Source: VAZQ01 sp963739385 (GTDB taxonomy: Bacteria; Pseudomonadota; Alphaproteobacteria; Rhizobiales; Xanthobacteraceae). Taken from it: 64,000 bases of DNA. The stretch spans positions 158,032-222,031 of the forward strand of contig CAVUAI010000030.1 in NCBI GenBank assembly GCA_963739385.1, written 5' to 3'. Shown piece by piece: positions 9,189 through 17,884 of this stretch. The notes under the pieces are model-generated. The model saw nothing but the letters and a program-made list of their open reading frames with translations, ran no database searches and had not been told where the DNA came from. Numbering within the stretch: position 1 is the first letter of the stretch; every line of letters begins with the position of its first letter. Made by a program: the position numbers and the translations under genes.

Positions 9189-10373
9189 ATGTCTCGGCAA
9201 CTTTCGTGGGACAACACCACGCTGTTCATCGACGACGATCCGGGCGACCGCGCGTTCCGCCAGGAGGTGCGCGACTGGATCGCGCAGAACCTTCCCGCTG
9301 AGCTCTGCAACCGCTCGGTCCGCATTGATCCGCCCGAGCTCAAGCCATGGCACCGCAAGCTCTACGAGCGCGGCTGGATTGCGCCCCATTGGCCCAAGGA
9401 ATACGGCGGGATGGGCGCGACCCTGACGCAGCAGATCATTCTGTTCGAGGAGATCAGCCGGGTGGGGGCGCCCACGCCCTATCCGCACGGCCTGAATTTC
9501 ATCGGACCGCTGATCATCGACGCCGGCACGCCGGAGCAGCAGGCGAAGCACCTGCCGCCCATCCTCACCGGGGAGACGACATGGTGCCAAGGCTATTCCG
9601 AGTCGGGTGCCGGCTCCGACCTCGCGAGCCTGGTGACGCGCGCCGAACCCGACGGCGATGACTTCATCGTCAACGGCCACAAGATGTGGACCACCAACGG
9701 CCATTTCGCCGACTGGATGTTCGCGCTGGTGCGCACCGATCCCAAAGCGCAGCCTCGTCACGCCGGCATCAGCATGCTGCTGATCGATTTGAAATCATCC
9801 GGCATCACGGTGCGCCCGATCCAGACCATCAGGGGAGATGCCGAATTCGCCGAAGAGTTTTTCGTCGATGTCCGCGTGCCCCGGGACAACCTCCTGGGTG
9901 GACTCAACGACGGCTGGAAGGTCGCCAACCGCTTGCTCGGTTCGGAGCGCTTTACCACCGGCCATCCGCGCAACGCCGCAACGCTCCTCAACCGGGCGAG
10001 ACAGGTGGCCGAGCTCACCGGTGCGATGCAAGAGGCCGGATTCCAGCAACGGCTGGCAGCGCTCGAGATCGATCTCATGGCCTTTTCCGCCTACTACCGC
10101 CATGCCGCCGCGCTGCATGGACAAAGGCGGGCGCCGTTCTCGATGGCTCCGGTGATCAAGATCGTGGGCGGCGAGCTCGGCCAGCGCGCTTCGGAACTAT
10201 TGGTCGAGGCCGCCGAACGATACGGGGCGCTGGCCGAGGACATGACGATCGGCAATCAGCCCGTCAATCCGGCCGCGGACATGTTCGAGATGCGGCGGGT
10301 GACCGTCGGCAGCGGCGCGGTCGAGATTCAGCGCAACATCATCGCCAAGCGGGTGCTCGGGCTGCCGAGTTGA
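9189..10373 (+). CDS. Acyl-CoA dehydrogenase
   Basis: A 394-residue FAD-dependent acyl-CoA dehydrogenase. Visible features are FRQEVRDWIAQNLP at the N-terminal helical domain, the flavin-binding beta-domain motif QGYSESGAGSDLASL near residue 135, KMWTTNGHFADWMFALVRTD, and the C-terminal helical domain ending in RNIIAKRVLGLPS. The ATG at 9189 lies 4 bp after the MaoC stop. It is immediately followed by a second, divergent homologue; such pairs often form heteromeric dehydrogenases for cyclic or branched CoA esters, as in steroid side-chain and cyclohexane-carboxyl catabolism, so the two may be subunits of one enzyme (inference). Confidence 0.92.
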   Translation: MSRQLSWDNTTLFIDDDPGDRAFRQEVRDWIAQNLPAELCNRSVRIDPPELKPWHRKLYERGWIAPHWPKEYGGMGATLTQQIILFEEISRVGAPTPYPHGLNFIGPLIIDAGTPEQQAKHLPPILTGETTWCQGYSESGAGSDLASLVTRAEPDGDDFIVNGHKMWTTNGHFADWMFALVRTDPKAQPRHAGISMLLIDLKSSGITVRPIQTIRGDAEFAEEFFVDVRVPRDNLLGGLNDGWKVANRLLGSERFTTGHPRNAATLLNRARQVAELTGAMQEAGFQQRLAALEIDLMAFSAYYRHAAALHGQRRAPFSMAPVIKIVGGELGQRASELLVEAAERYGALAEDMTIGNQPVNPAADMFEMRRVTVGSGAVEIQRNIIAKRVLGLPS

Positions 10374-10403
10374 TGCCTTCCTTGCACAATATGGGGACTG
10401 GTC

Positions 10404-11519
10404 TTGGACCTGTTGCTGACCGAGCAGCAAAACCTGTTCGCTGAGACCGCGACGCGTCTGTGTCTCGATCGCGGTGGGCCCAAACGAATGCGGGCTCTGC
10501 GCGCGGCAGACGCTGAGATGGACGGGGAGGCGTGGCGAGCGGCGATCTCGGGTGAGTGGCTTGCGACGGTGGTTGCGGAGGGGCACGGCGGACAGGGACT
10601 GGGGGTGTTCGACCTGGCGCTCGCCATCGAGCAGGCGGGCCGTCAGCTGCTGATGGTGCCGCTGATCGAGGCTTCGGCGGCGGCTTGGACGATGTCGAGA
10701 GCCGCGGCCGGCGCGCCGGCGCCGCAGCGGCTGAGCGGCCTGCTGCAAGGCTCCTGCCTGGTCGTGCCGGCGACGGAAGCCGCGTCTTGGAGCTTCGGCG
10801 GACGGAGCTCCGACATCGCCTATGATCCTGCATCCGCCATTCTCGAGGGCAGCATCCGGTTCGTCCCCTATGCCGGTTCGGCGGATGCATTTTTCGTTGC
10901 CGTCGGCTCCGGGGCGCAATCCGTGCTGGCGATCGTTCCGCGCGCGGATGTCGATGTTGCGACCGAGCGCAATGTGGACGGATCGACCTCGAGCACGCTC
11001 ACTTTCGCGCGAGTCCATATCCCGGCGGAGCATCTGGTCGCAACGGGCGATGACGCGTGCAGGCTGGCGTTGCAGATGCAGGAGTTCCTGATGCTCGGCG
11101 CCGCGGTCGAACTTGTCGGTCTGGCCTCCGAGGCGCTCAACGTCACGCTCGACTACATCAAGCTGCGGCAGCAGTTCGGGCGTCCCATCGGCAGTTTCCA
11201 AGTGCTGCAGCACCGCGCGGTGGACGGCTTCATCGACATCGAGCTCAACCGCTCGCTTGTCTACCGCGTGCTGGCGGCTCTCGACGCGGGCGAGCACCAC
11301 CCGGCCATGGTGTCGGCGGCGAAGGCGAGGGCGTCACGCTGTGCGCTCGAGACCGTTCGCGGCGCGCTGCAGATGCACGGCGCCATCGGCTATACAGAGG
11401 AACACGACATCGGGCTCTACTACAAGCGCGCAATCGTGCTGGCCGGCCGCTACGGCGGGGAGCTCAGCCATATCGGGCGGTTCTCGGACCTCTCGCTCGA
11501 GCCCGGAATCTCTCCATGA
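10404..11519 (+). CDS. Acyl-CoA dehydrogenase, second of a pair
   Basis: A 371-residue acyl-CoA dehydrogenase relative with a weakly conserved central domain and a typical C-terminal domain (LDYIKLRQQFGRPIGSFQ near residue 250, MHGAIGYTEEHDIGLYYKRA near residue 325). It begins with TTG at 10404 after GGGGACTGG; no nearer ATG fits. Its stop overlaps the start of the enoyl-CoA hydratase gene (ATGA), so the two are translationally coupled. The degenerate flavin-domain motifs support a role as the partner subunit of the preceding dehydrogenase. Confidence 0.88.
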   Translation: MDLLLTEQQNLFAETATRLCLDRGGPKRMRALRAADAEMDGEAWRAAISGEWLATVVAEGHGGQGLGVFDLALAIEQAGRQLLMVPLIEASAAAWTMSRAAAGAPAPQRLSGLLQGSCLVVPATEAASWSFGGRSSDIAYDPASAILEGSIRFVPYAGSADAFFVAVGSGAQSVLAIVPRADVDVATERNVDGSTSSTLTFARVHIPAEHLVATGDDACRLALQMQEFLMLGAAVELVGLASEALNVTLDYIKLRQQFGRPIGSFQVLQHRAVDGFIDIELNRSLVYRVLAALDAGEHHPAMVSAAKARASRCALETVRGALQMHGAIGYTEEHDIGLYYKRAIVLAGRYGGELSHIGRFSDLSLEPGISP

Positions 11520-12310
11520 GCGCGCCGAAACCTGATGCCGCGGTGCTCCGCTCCGTCGACGGACGCGGGGTCGCGACGCTCACGCTCAATCGGCCGGAAA
11601 AGGGCAACAGCTATAATCAAGGCATGCTGGATGCGCTGCTGGAAGAGATCGCATATCTCGGTGTCGACCCGGCGGTGCGCATCATCGTATTGCGCGGAAG
11701 CGGCAAACATTTCTGCGTCGGCGCCGAGATCGGGGGAGCGGAGCCGGCAAAGGGGGAGGCGCGCACGACCATACCGGGCCTCTGTCTCGCATGGGATGCG
11801 GTTTCGAAGCCGACGATCGCGCTCGTCCATGGCGCCTGCATCGGCGGTGGCGTAGCGCTCGTGTCGTGCTGCGACGTCGTCATTGCCACCCGCAATGCAT
11901 TCTTCTCGCTACCCGAGGTCCGGCTCGGCTTTGCGCCGGGGCCGCTTATTCCCTTCTTTCTGCGCGCGATCGACCCCCGCAGCCTGCGCCGATACCTGCT
12001 CTCGGGCGAACGCTTTGCGGCCGAGGAGGCGCAGCGAATCGGCCTCGCTCACCGGCTCTGCGATGCGGAAGGGGTCGACGCCGCCTTGGCGGCGCAGATC
12101 GACGAATTGCTGCTCGCGGGTCCGAACGCCGCGGCGCAAGCCAAGGCGCTGCTGCGCCAACTCGGGCAGGCGCCGATCCCGAGCACCCTCCTTGCGGAGC
12201 TTCAAGGCGAATTCGACCAGCGCTTCCACTCGGCCGAGGCAACCGAGGGCCGGGCGAGCTTTCGCGAAAAGCGCAAGCCCAGTTGGTTCCAGCCGGACCG
12301 GAAACCGTAG
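11516..12310 (+). CDS. Enoyl-CoA hydratase/isomerase family protein
   Basis: A 264-residue crotonase-fold protein. The oxyanion-hole motifs are HFCVGAEIGG (about residue 64) and HGACIGGGVALVSCCDVV (about residue 105). LPEVRLGFAPGPLIPFFLRA lies where crotonase carries its second glutamate, here the Glu of LPEVRLGF. It would hydrate or isomerise an enoyl-CoA ester produced by the acyl-CoA dehydrogenases upstream. Last gene of the plus-strand operon; only 14 bp separate it from the convergent minus-strand operon and no stem-loop terminator is obvious between them. Confidence 0.9.
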   Translation: MSAPKPDAAVLRSVDGRGVATLTLNRPEKGNSYNQGMLDALLEEIAYLGVDPAVRIIVLRGSGKHFCVGAEIGGAEPAKGEARTTIPGLCLAWDAVSKPTIALVHGACIGGGVALVSCCDVVIATRNAFFSLPEVRLGFAPGPLIPFFLRAIDPRSLRRYLLSGERFAAEEAQRIGLAHRLCDAEGVDAALAAQIDELLLAGPNAAAQAKALLRQLGQAPIPSTLLAELQGEFDQRFHSAEATEGRASFREKRKPSWFQPDRKP

Positions 12311-12324
12311 AACGCCGGGCGCGC

Positions 12325-13515
12325 CTATTTGGGCAGCCGCCGCGTCGCCTTCATGCGCTGCACGCTGTCGCCGGCAAGATGGCTCCAGATGATGGCGTCG
12401 CGCACGAGCTTGTCGGCGCGCGCGGAGAGCACTCCGGCACTGGCGTGAATGTCGAGGTTGAGCTCCGTCACCTCCTGGATGACGTCGGTCGAGAAATTCA
12501 TGCACAGGCCGGCATTGGCCGAATGCACCTTGTGGTCGTGCTCCCACGCGATGCGCATGACGAAGGAGCGCAACGCCTCGGTCAACAGATGCATTTTGTT
12601 GAGCTTGAGCTGGACGACCTGCTGCTCGAACAGGGCCCGGCCGCCGTGTTTCTTCGTGCGCGCCAGCGTCAACGCCATGCCGCAGGCGTCGTCGCAAACA
12701 CCGAGCGCATTGGCGGCGAGCTCGAGATCGCCGAAGAGGTCGCCGCCCGTCCGGTCGCCGGCCTGATGGGTTTTCATGTCGGATCCGTTGACCGGACCGA
12801 CCACGTTGGCATGCGGCACGCGCGCGTTCTCGAAGATCATCTCGCCGTTCTGGTAGAAGCGCCAGCCGCTCTTGTTGAAGACCTTGCCGATGCGGAAGCC
12901 GGGGGTTTCGCGCGGCACGAGGAACATGGTCGTGCCTTGCTTGAGCGGCGCGTTTGGGTCGGTGCGGGCATCGATAAAGAACAACTTGCCGACGCTGGCA
13001 TTGGCGATGAAGCATTTCTCGCCGTTGAGAATCCATTCATCGCCGTGGCGCTCGGCGCGCAATTTGAGACCGGCCTTGGCATCGTCCGCCGGCGGCAGCC
13101 GGTTGTCGGAACCGGCGCTGGGCTCGCTGATGCCCTTGCCCAAGAGATATGTGTCGTCCTCCAGGAACGGTTTCAGGAATCGCCGTTTCTGCTCGTCGGT
13201 GCAGGTGGCGGCGATCAAGTGGCTCCATTTCCAGCACTGGCTGAACGTCTTCGAGATGGCGCTGTCGGCCTTGGCGAGTTCGGACATGACCAAGGCCTGA
13301 GTCACGAAATCGGTTCCTTGGCCGCCCCATTCCTTCGGTACAGCCATGGTGCGAAACCCGAGCCTGGAGCCCTTCTTGATAATCTCCCAATCGAAGGTTT
13401 CCCGTGGATCGCTGATCTCGTCGCGCTCGAGCGAGATCGGACGGATTTCCTCGTCAGCGAACTTGCGCGCCGTCATCTGCCAGGCGCGTTGCTCGTTGCT
13501 CAGCGTAAAATCCAT
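12325..13515 (-). CDS. Acyl-CoA dehydrogenase
   Basis: A 396-residue acyl-CoA dehydrogenase. N-terminal domain MDFTLSNEQRAWQMTARKFA, flavin-domain motif GKGISEPSAGSDNRL near residue 130 (the usual TEPxAGSD), WILNGEKCFIANASVGKLFF, and ARVPHANVVG. The C-terminal domain reads NAGLCMNFSTDVIQEVTELN then DIHASAGVLSARADKLVRDA, where many homologues have a GGxGY catalytic-loop motif; this is atypical. It is the last gene of the minus-strand operon, 15 bp downstream of another dehydrogenase gene, again suggesting a two-subunit enzyme. Confidence 0.9.
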   Translation of the reverse strand: MDFTLSNEQRAWQMTARKFADEEIRPISLERDEISDPRETFDWEIIKKGSRLGFRTMAVPKEWGGQGTDFVTQALVMSELAKADSAISKTFSQCWKWSHLIAATCTDEQKRRFLKPFLEDDTYLLGKGISEPSAGSDNRLPPADDAKAGLKLRAERHGDEWILNGEKCFIANASVGKLFFIDARTDPNAPLKQGTTMFLVPRETPGFRIGKVFNKSGWRFYQNGEMIFENARVPHANVVGPVNGSDMKTHQAGDRTGGDLFGDLELAANALGVCDDACGMALTLARTKKHGGRALFEQQVVQLKLNKMHLLTEALRSFVMRIAWEHDHKVHSANAGLCMNFSTDVIQEVTELNLDIHASAGVLSARADKLVRDAIIWSHLAGDSVQRMKATRRLPK

Positions 13516-13530
13516 GACCTTCCTCTCGCT

Positions 13531-14763
13531 TCATTCGGCGGCGAGCGCGGCGGCGTCCGCGGGCCGTTGATAGCTCGTCAACGCCTCGGCGATGCGCAGC
13601 TTGGCGTCGCTGTTGCCGGTTTCGGAGTGCAGGCACACGAGCGCGTCGTGCACGTACTTTTGCATCGGCATGTCCCGCATCACGCCCATGGCGCCGAAGC
13701 ATTCCGCCGCATCCTTGGTGGCGTGATAGATCGCCTCCGACGAGAACACCTTGGCAATAGTTGTGAGCGGCAGGTCGGCCAGGCTGCGGTCGGCGAAAGC
13801 TTCCGGATGATCCGACGCCCATGCCGCCTGCCAGATCGCAGTGCGGGCGACCTCCAGACGGATCGCGATCTCGGCGAGCTTTGCTCCGATGGCTTGATGC
13901 TCGATGATACGCCGTCCGCCTTGCACCCGCAGTTGCGCATAGTCGAGAGCCGCCTCGAAGGCGGCGCGGCCGATCCCGAGATTAAGGGCCTCATGTAGAG
14001 GGATGCGGCGCCCCGTGTCACCAGCCAGCGGGCTTTTCCCTTCCGCGCCCAATAGATTGTCCGCGGGAACCCGGCAGTCGTTGAAGATCAATTCCCCGCG
14101 GGCGCCGTGATGCCAATGCGGGCTTGGCTCGTTCTCGATCACGCTCAGACCGGGCGTGTCGCGGGGCACCAGCAACGTGCTCACCCCGCGCGAGCCGGTG
14201 CTCGTCTGCACTGCGAACAGCTTCGCAACCGGCGCATTGGCGACGCTGTCCTTGCGGCCGTTGATGACCCACATGTCGCCCACGCGCGACGCAGTGGTCT
14301 TGAAACCCGTTTCGCTCGCATGTGGCCGATGATAGTCGCCGCCCAGCGTGGAATCGCGGTCCGGCTCCTGCTCTGCCACGGCAAGGTGGTAACGATCGTC
14401 CGCGAGGAAGGGGGGCAGGAAGCGGGCGCGCTGGTCCGGCGTCATCAGCCGTTCGAAGAGGTCGTGCGCGAGGGTCGAGGTCTGCGCCAGTACGGCGGCG
14501 ATATCGGGGTCGCCGACGGCAAGTTCTTCGGTCACGATGCAGCAGGTGAGGTGATCCGCGTCTGCGCCGCCGGCATCCTCCGAAAGGGCGAGCGTGCGCA
14601 ATCCCATTTGCGAGGCCTTGTCGAGCAGATCCATGAGCAGAGGCCGCGTACGCGCCTCGAGGCGCTGCGGCGCGCACGCGAGCGGTTTGATCTCCCTGGC
14701 GACGAAGTCGCGCACCGTATCGCGGATTTGCAACTGCTCGGGACTGAGGTGGAGATTGTACAT
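13531..14763 (-). CDS. Acyl-CoA dehydrogenase family protein
   Basis: A 410-residue acyl-CoA dehydrogenase homologue with MYNLHLSPEQLQIRDTVRDF at the start, LSEDAGGADADHLTCCIVTE, an altered flavin loop (AEQEPDRDSTLGGDYH in place of the usual TEPxxGSD), MWVINGRKDSVANAPVAKLF, and the C-terminal KDAAECFGAMGVMRDMPMQK. Starts with ATG at 14763, 34 bp after the NHL-repeat gene. Forms a tandem pair with the gene at 12325-13515. Confidence 0.9.
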   Translation of the reverse strand: MYNLHLSPEQLQIRDTVRDFVAREIKPLACAPQRLEARTRPLLMDLLDKASQMGLRTLALSEDAGGADADHLTCCIVTEELAVGDPDIAAVLAQTSTLAHDLFERLMTPDQRARFLPPFLADDRYHLAVAEQEPDRDSTLGGDYHRPHASETGFKTTASRVGDMWVINGRKDSVANAPVAKLFAVQTSTGSRGVSTLLVPRDTPGLSVIENEPSPHWHHGARGELIFNDCRVPADNLLGAEGKSPLAGDTGRRIPLHEALNLGIGRAAFEAALDYAQLRVQGGRRIIEHQAIGAKLAEIAIRLEVARTAIWQAAWASDHPEAFADRSLADLPLTTIAKVFSSEAIYHATKDAAECFGAMGVMRDMPMQKYVHDALVCLHSETGNSDAKLRIAEALTSYQRPADAAALAAE

Positions 14764-14797
14764 TCAAGGCTCCGGAATGCGCTGCAAGACCGGTCGA

Positions 14798-15739
14798 TCA
14801 GGGTGTTTTTCGCACGAACTTTTGCACCCGCCAATTCAGGGTGTCGGCGACGTAGGCGTCGCCGTTGGCACTCACGGCGACGAAATGCGCTTCTCCGAAT
14901 TGGCCGAGCGCCTTGCCCTGCTTGCCCGCGATGCCGAGCACGTTGCCAGCGAGATCGAGCTTGATGAGCTGTCCGGCATGACCATGCGCGAGCCAGATGT
15001 GCTGATCCGGGCCGATGAATAGGCCGCATGGCGTGCCGGGGTGCTTCGATTCCCGGAGATATGTGCCCTCCGTGTCGAAAACCTGAATCCGTTGATTGTT
15101 GCGGTCGGCGACATAGACCAGACCCTTGGCATCGACTGCGACCGAATGGGCGATGTCGAATTCGCCGGGACCGCTGCCCTTCTTGCCCCAGGTCTTGATG
15201 AAATTTCCATCCTTGTCGAACTTGATGACCTTGGGCTCCCCCCGCCCATGACCCTGGACCACGAAGATGTCCCCCGTCGGCCCGAACGCGACGTCGTTCG
15301 GCTCGTTGAACAGACGCAGGTGGCCGTAGGAATGCATCTCGCCGGCGGTGTCGCGCACGCCCAGCACAAGTGTCACGCGCCCTTCCGGGTTCATTCTGTA
15401 GACCACGTGGGATCGCACGTCGGTCGCCCAGATATTGTCCTGCGCATCGATGCGCAGCCCATGCGGCCGGTCAAACAATCCCTCACCGAGCGAGCGAACG
15501 AATTTTCCGTTGGCGTCGAACTCCATCAGGGGACTGGGCCCGCGATGCAGCACAAAAATGTGCCCCTGCGAGTTGATCGCGACGCCCGACGTGCTGCCGA
15601 ACGTCATTCCTGCCGGCAGGCTGAAGCTGTCTGGAACCGCAACATAGTCGAGCGGCGGAGGGGAGGCGGACTGCGCAAGAGCGGAAAAGGACATCAGCGA
15701 GCTCATCAGGAGGATCGCAAGCATTTTGAGGATTTGCAT
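14798..15739 (-). CDS. Exported NHL-repeat beta-propeller protein
   Basis: A 313-residue protein with a Sec signal peptide (MQILKMLAILLMSSLMSFSA then LAQSA, cleavage near residue 22) and about six NHL repeats, recognisable as GVAINSQGHIFVLHRG, GLRIDAQDNIWATD, DVAFGPTGDIFVVQGH, SVAVDAKGLVYVADRNNQRI, GLFIGPDQHIWLAHGH and FVAVSANGDAYVADTLNWRV. It resembles the peptidyl-alpha-hydroxyglycine alpha-amidating-lyase-like group often seen beside Bug receptors. Probably a periplasmic propeller that binds or cleaves a small molecule; no specific reaction can be assigned. Lies between a Bug gene (25 bp upstream) and two acyl-CoA dehydrogenase genes. Confidence 0.85.
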   Translation of the reverse strand: MQILKMLAILLMSSLMSFSALAQSASPPPLDYVAVPDSFSLPAGMTFGSTSGVAINSQGHIFVLHRGPSPLMEFDANGKFVRSLGEGLFDRPHGLRIDAQDNIWATDVRSHVVYRMNPEGRVTLVLGVRDTAGEMHSYGHLRLFNEPNDVAFGPTGDIFVVQGHGRGEPKVIKFDKDGNFIKTWGKKGSGPGEFDIAHSVAVDAKGLVYVADRNNQRIQVFDTEGTYLRESKHPGTPCGLFIGPDQHIWLAHGHAGQLIKLDLAGNVLGIAGKQGKALGQFGEAHFVAVSANGDAYVADTLNWRVQKFVRKTP

Positions 15740-15764
15740 ATCGGCACCTCCACCTTGATGGTGT

Positions 15765-16748
15765 CTATTCTCCCTTGATGCCCGCGGTCTTGATCACGCG
15801 ATCCCACTTTTCCAGTTCCTGCTTGACGTATTGCGTAAGGTCATCGGGATCTTTGTAGAAGTCGACGATCTGCTGCTCGGCGAATATCTTCACGACGTCG
15901 GGGTCCTTGAGGAAACCCGCTACCTCTTTGCTCAGGCGCGCCACGATCTCCTTTGGCGTCCTGGCCGGCGCGAAGATGCCGACCCAGGCCGACATTTCAA
16001 AGCCCGGAACGGTCTCGGCGATCGCCGGGATGTCCGGCAGCGCCGGCAGGCGTTTCGGATCTCCGATTGCGAGCGGAACCGCCTTGCCGGCGCGCACATG
16101 CTCGAGGGCGGTGGCGACATTGTTGTACATGAGCTGCACGTCGCCCCCGATCAGCGCCATGGTCGCCGGACCCACCCCTCGGTACGGCACGTGCAGGAGC
16201 TTGATGCCGGTCTGAAGGGCAAGCAGCTCGAGGCCCAGGTGGCTGAAGTTGCCGGTACCGCCCGACGAATAGGTCAGCACGCCGGGCTTCGTCTTGGCGA
16301 GAGCGATCAGTTCCGCCACGTTGCGCACTCCGACCGCCGGATGCGCGATCAGCATCGACGGGTAACGGATCATCATCGCGACTGGAATAAAATCGCGCAG
16401 CGGCTGGTAGGCGAGCTTCTCGTAGAGCGCCGGATTGGCCACGGTCGGCCCGTCGGAGACCGACGCGATAGTGTAGCCATCGGGATCGGACTGCATCAGC
16501 GTCTGCAGGCCGAGCGCCCCGTTCGCACCGCCGCGGTTCTCGACATAGACTTGTTGTCCGAGCCGATCCGACAGGTGCTTGGCGGCAAGCCGGGCGATGA
16601 AGTCGGTGCCGCCTCCGGCCGGGAATGGGCAGATCATCTTGATGGGGCGCTGTGGCCACGATTGAACGGGTGCTTGTGCCGGCACCGCGGCCGGAAAGGC
16701 CGACGCCAGCACGAGCGTTGCCGCGAACGTGGCGAGGTGTATGCGCAT
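15765..16748 (-). CDS. Bug-family (TctC-like) solute-binding protein
   Basis: A 327-residue periplasmic receptor with a signal peptide (residues 1-25, ending PAAVPAQA). Seen are WPQRPIKMICPFPAGGGTDF, LTYSSGGTGNFSHLGLELLA, HVPYRGVGPATMALIGGDVQ and LPDIPAIAETVPGFEMS. The ATG at 16748 has GGGAGGAAGC in front and fixes the N-terminus although the frame stays open upstream. Second Bug receptor of the minus-strand operon; the dehydrogenase gene ends 71 bp upstream. Confidence 0.93.
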   Translation of the reverse strand: MRIHLATFAATLVLASAFPAAVPAQAPVQSWPQRPIKMICPFPAGGGTDFIARLAAKHLSDRLGQQVYVENRGGANGALGLQTLMQSDPDGYTIASVSDGPTVANPALYEKLAYQPLRDFIPVAMMIRYPSMLIAHPAVGVRNVAELIALAKTKPGVLTYSSGGTGNFSHLGLELLALQTGIKLLHVPYRGVGPATMALIGGDVQLMYNNVATALEHVRAGKAVPLAIGDPKRLPALPDIPAIAETVPGFEMSAWVGIFAPARTPKEIVARLSKEVAGFLKDPDVVKIFAEQQIVDFYKDPDDLTQYVKQELEKWDRVIKTAGIKGE

Positions 16749-16819
16749 ATGCTTCCTCCCGATGAAGCGTTCTTTGCTTGCAGCGCCCGCCGGTTGGTCC
16801 GGCATGGTGCGAGTGCCTT

Positions 16820-17884
16820 CTATCCTTGCATGGCGGCGGCGATCGCGTCTCCCATTTCCACGGTGCTGGCCTGACCGCCGAGGTCCCTGGTCAGGTGCTT
16901 TCCGTCGGCGATCACCGCGTTGACCGCCGCCTGGATGCGGTTCGCCGCGGCGGTCGCCCGCGGCTCTCCCCGTTTGCGGCCGAGCCAGGCGAGCAGCATC
17001 TGACCCGAAACGATCATGGCGTATGGATTGGCGACGTTGCGCCCCGCGATATCGGGCGCCGAGCCGTGCGTGGCCTGCGCCATCGCCTGCCGTTCCCCCA
17101 CGCACAGGCCGGGTGCCAGGCCCAGTCCGCCGACAATGCCTGCACCGATATCGGTGAGGATGTCCCCGAACTGGTTGGTGGTGACGATGACGTCGAACTG
17201 CTGCGGAGCAGTCACCAGTTTCATCGAGATGGAGTCGATCATCATCTCCTCGAATACGACATCCGGATACTCGCGCGCGACCTTGCGGCATTCCTCGGCG
17301 AACATGCCGCACGCGAGCCGATAGACCGGCTCCTTGTGCGCGGCGGTGACCTTCTTGCGCCTGCGGGTACGCGCGATTTCGAACGCCTCGCGTGCGACCC
17401 GGTTCGAGCCTTTGCGGGTAATCACCCGCATCGCGACGGTAATGTCGTCGTTTGGTCGGAACTCCGGCGCTCCGGCGACGACCGTCTCCGAATACAGCAT
17501 TCCCTCGGTGAGCTCGCGCAGGAAGACGATGTCGACGTCGCGATGGACGGACGGGATCGCGGCATGCGACAGCGACGGCCGCACCGCGGCGAACAGGTCG
17601 AACTTCTTGCGCACGGCCGGCATCACCCAGGTCGGGTCGCCGCGCGGATAGGCCGCATGACCGATCGGGCCCATCACCCAGCCATCGAGCTCATGCAGGG
17701 TCTGCTCGGTCACCGCGGGAAGCGTATTGCCGTGCGCCTCGTGGCCTTGCTTGCCGATCGGCAATGGCCGCCAGTCGATCTCCAGCCGCTCGCGCGCCGC
17801 CGCAGCCTTCATGACCTTGATGCACGCCGGAACAACTTCGAGGCCGATGTCGTCTCCCAGCAGGATTCCGATCTTCAAGCTCAT
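16820..17884 (-). CDS. Isocitrate/isopropylmalate dehydrogenase family protein
   Basis: A 354-residue NAD(P)-dependent beta-decarboxylating dehydrogenase of the isopropylmalate/tartrate dehydrogenase group. Seen are GILLGDDIGLEVVPACIKVM, RPSLSHAAIPSVHRDVDIVF, the lysine region VTAAHKEPVYRLACGMF, the metal-binding VTTNQFGDILTDIGAGIVGG, and QATHGSAPDIAGRNVANPYA. The substrate-loop residues differ from LeuB, so a 2-hydroxy diacid such as tartrate, malate or an isopropylmalate analogue is likely but unproven. Its ATG overlaps the stop of the preceding Bug gene (ATGA), coupling a receptor and a hydroxyacid dehydrogenase. Confidence 0.87.
   Translation of the reverse strand: MSLKIGILLGDDIGLEVVPACIKVMKAAAARERLEIDWRPLPIGKQGHEAHGNTLPAVTEQTLHELDGWVMGPIGHAAYPRGDPTWVMPAVRKKFDLFAAVRPSLSHAAIPSVHRDVDIVFLRELTEGMLYSETVVAGAPEFRPNDDITVAMRVITRKGSNRVAREAFEIARTRRRKKVTAAHKEPVYRLACGMFAEECRKVAREYPDVVFEEMMIDSISMKLVTAPQQFDVIVTTNQFGDILTDIGAGIVGGLGLAPGLCVGERQAMAQATHGSAPDIAGRNVANPYAMIVSGQMLLAWLGRKRGEPRATAAANRIQAAVNAVIADGKHLTRDLGGQASTVEMGDAIAAAMQG

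Noticed and set aside
11791..13998. 735-codon plus-strand frame across three genes
   Set aside because: It runs antisense through two acyl-CoA dehydrogenase genes and out of frame through the enoyl-CoA hydratase; composition is random-like.
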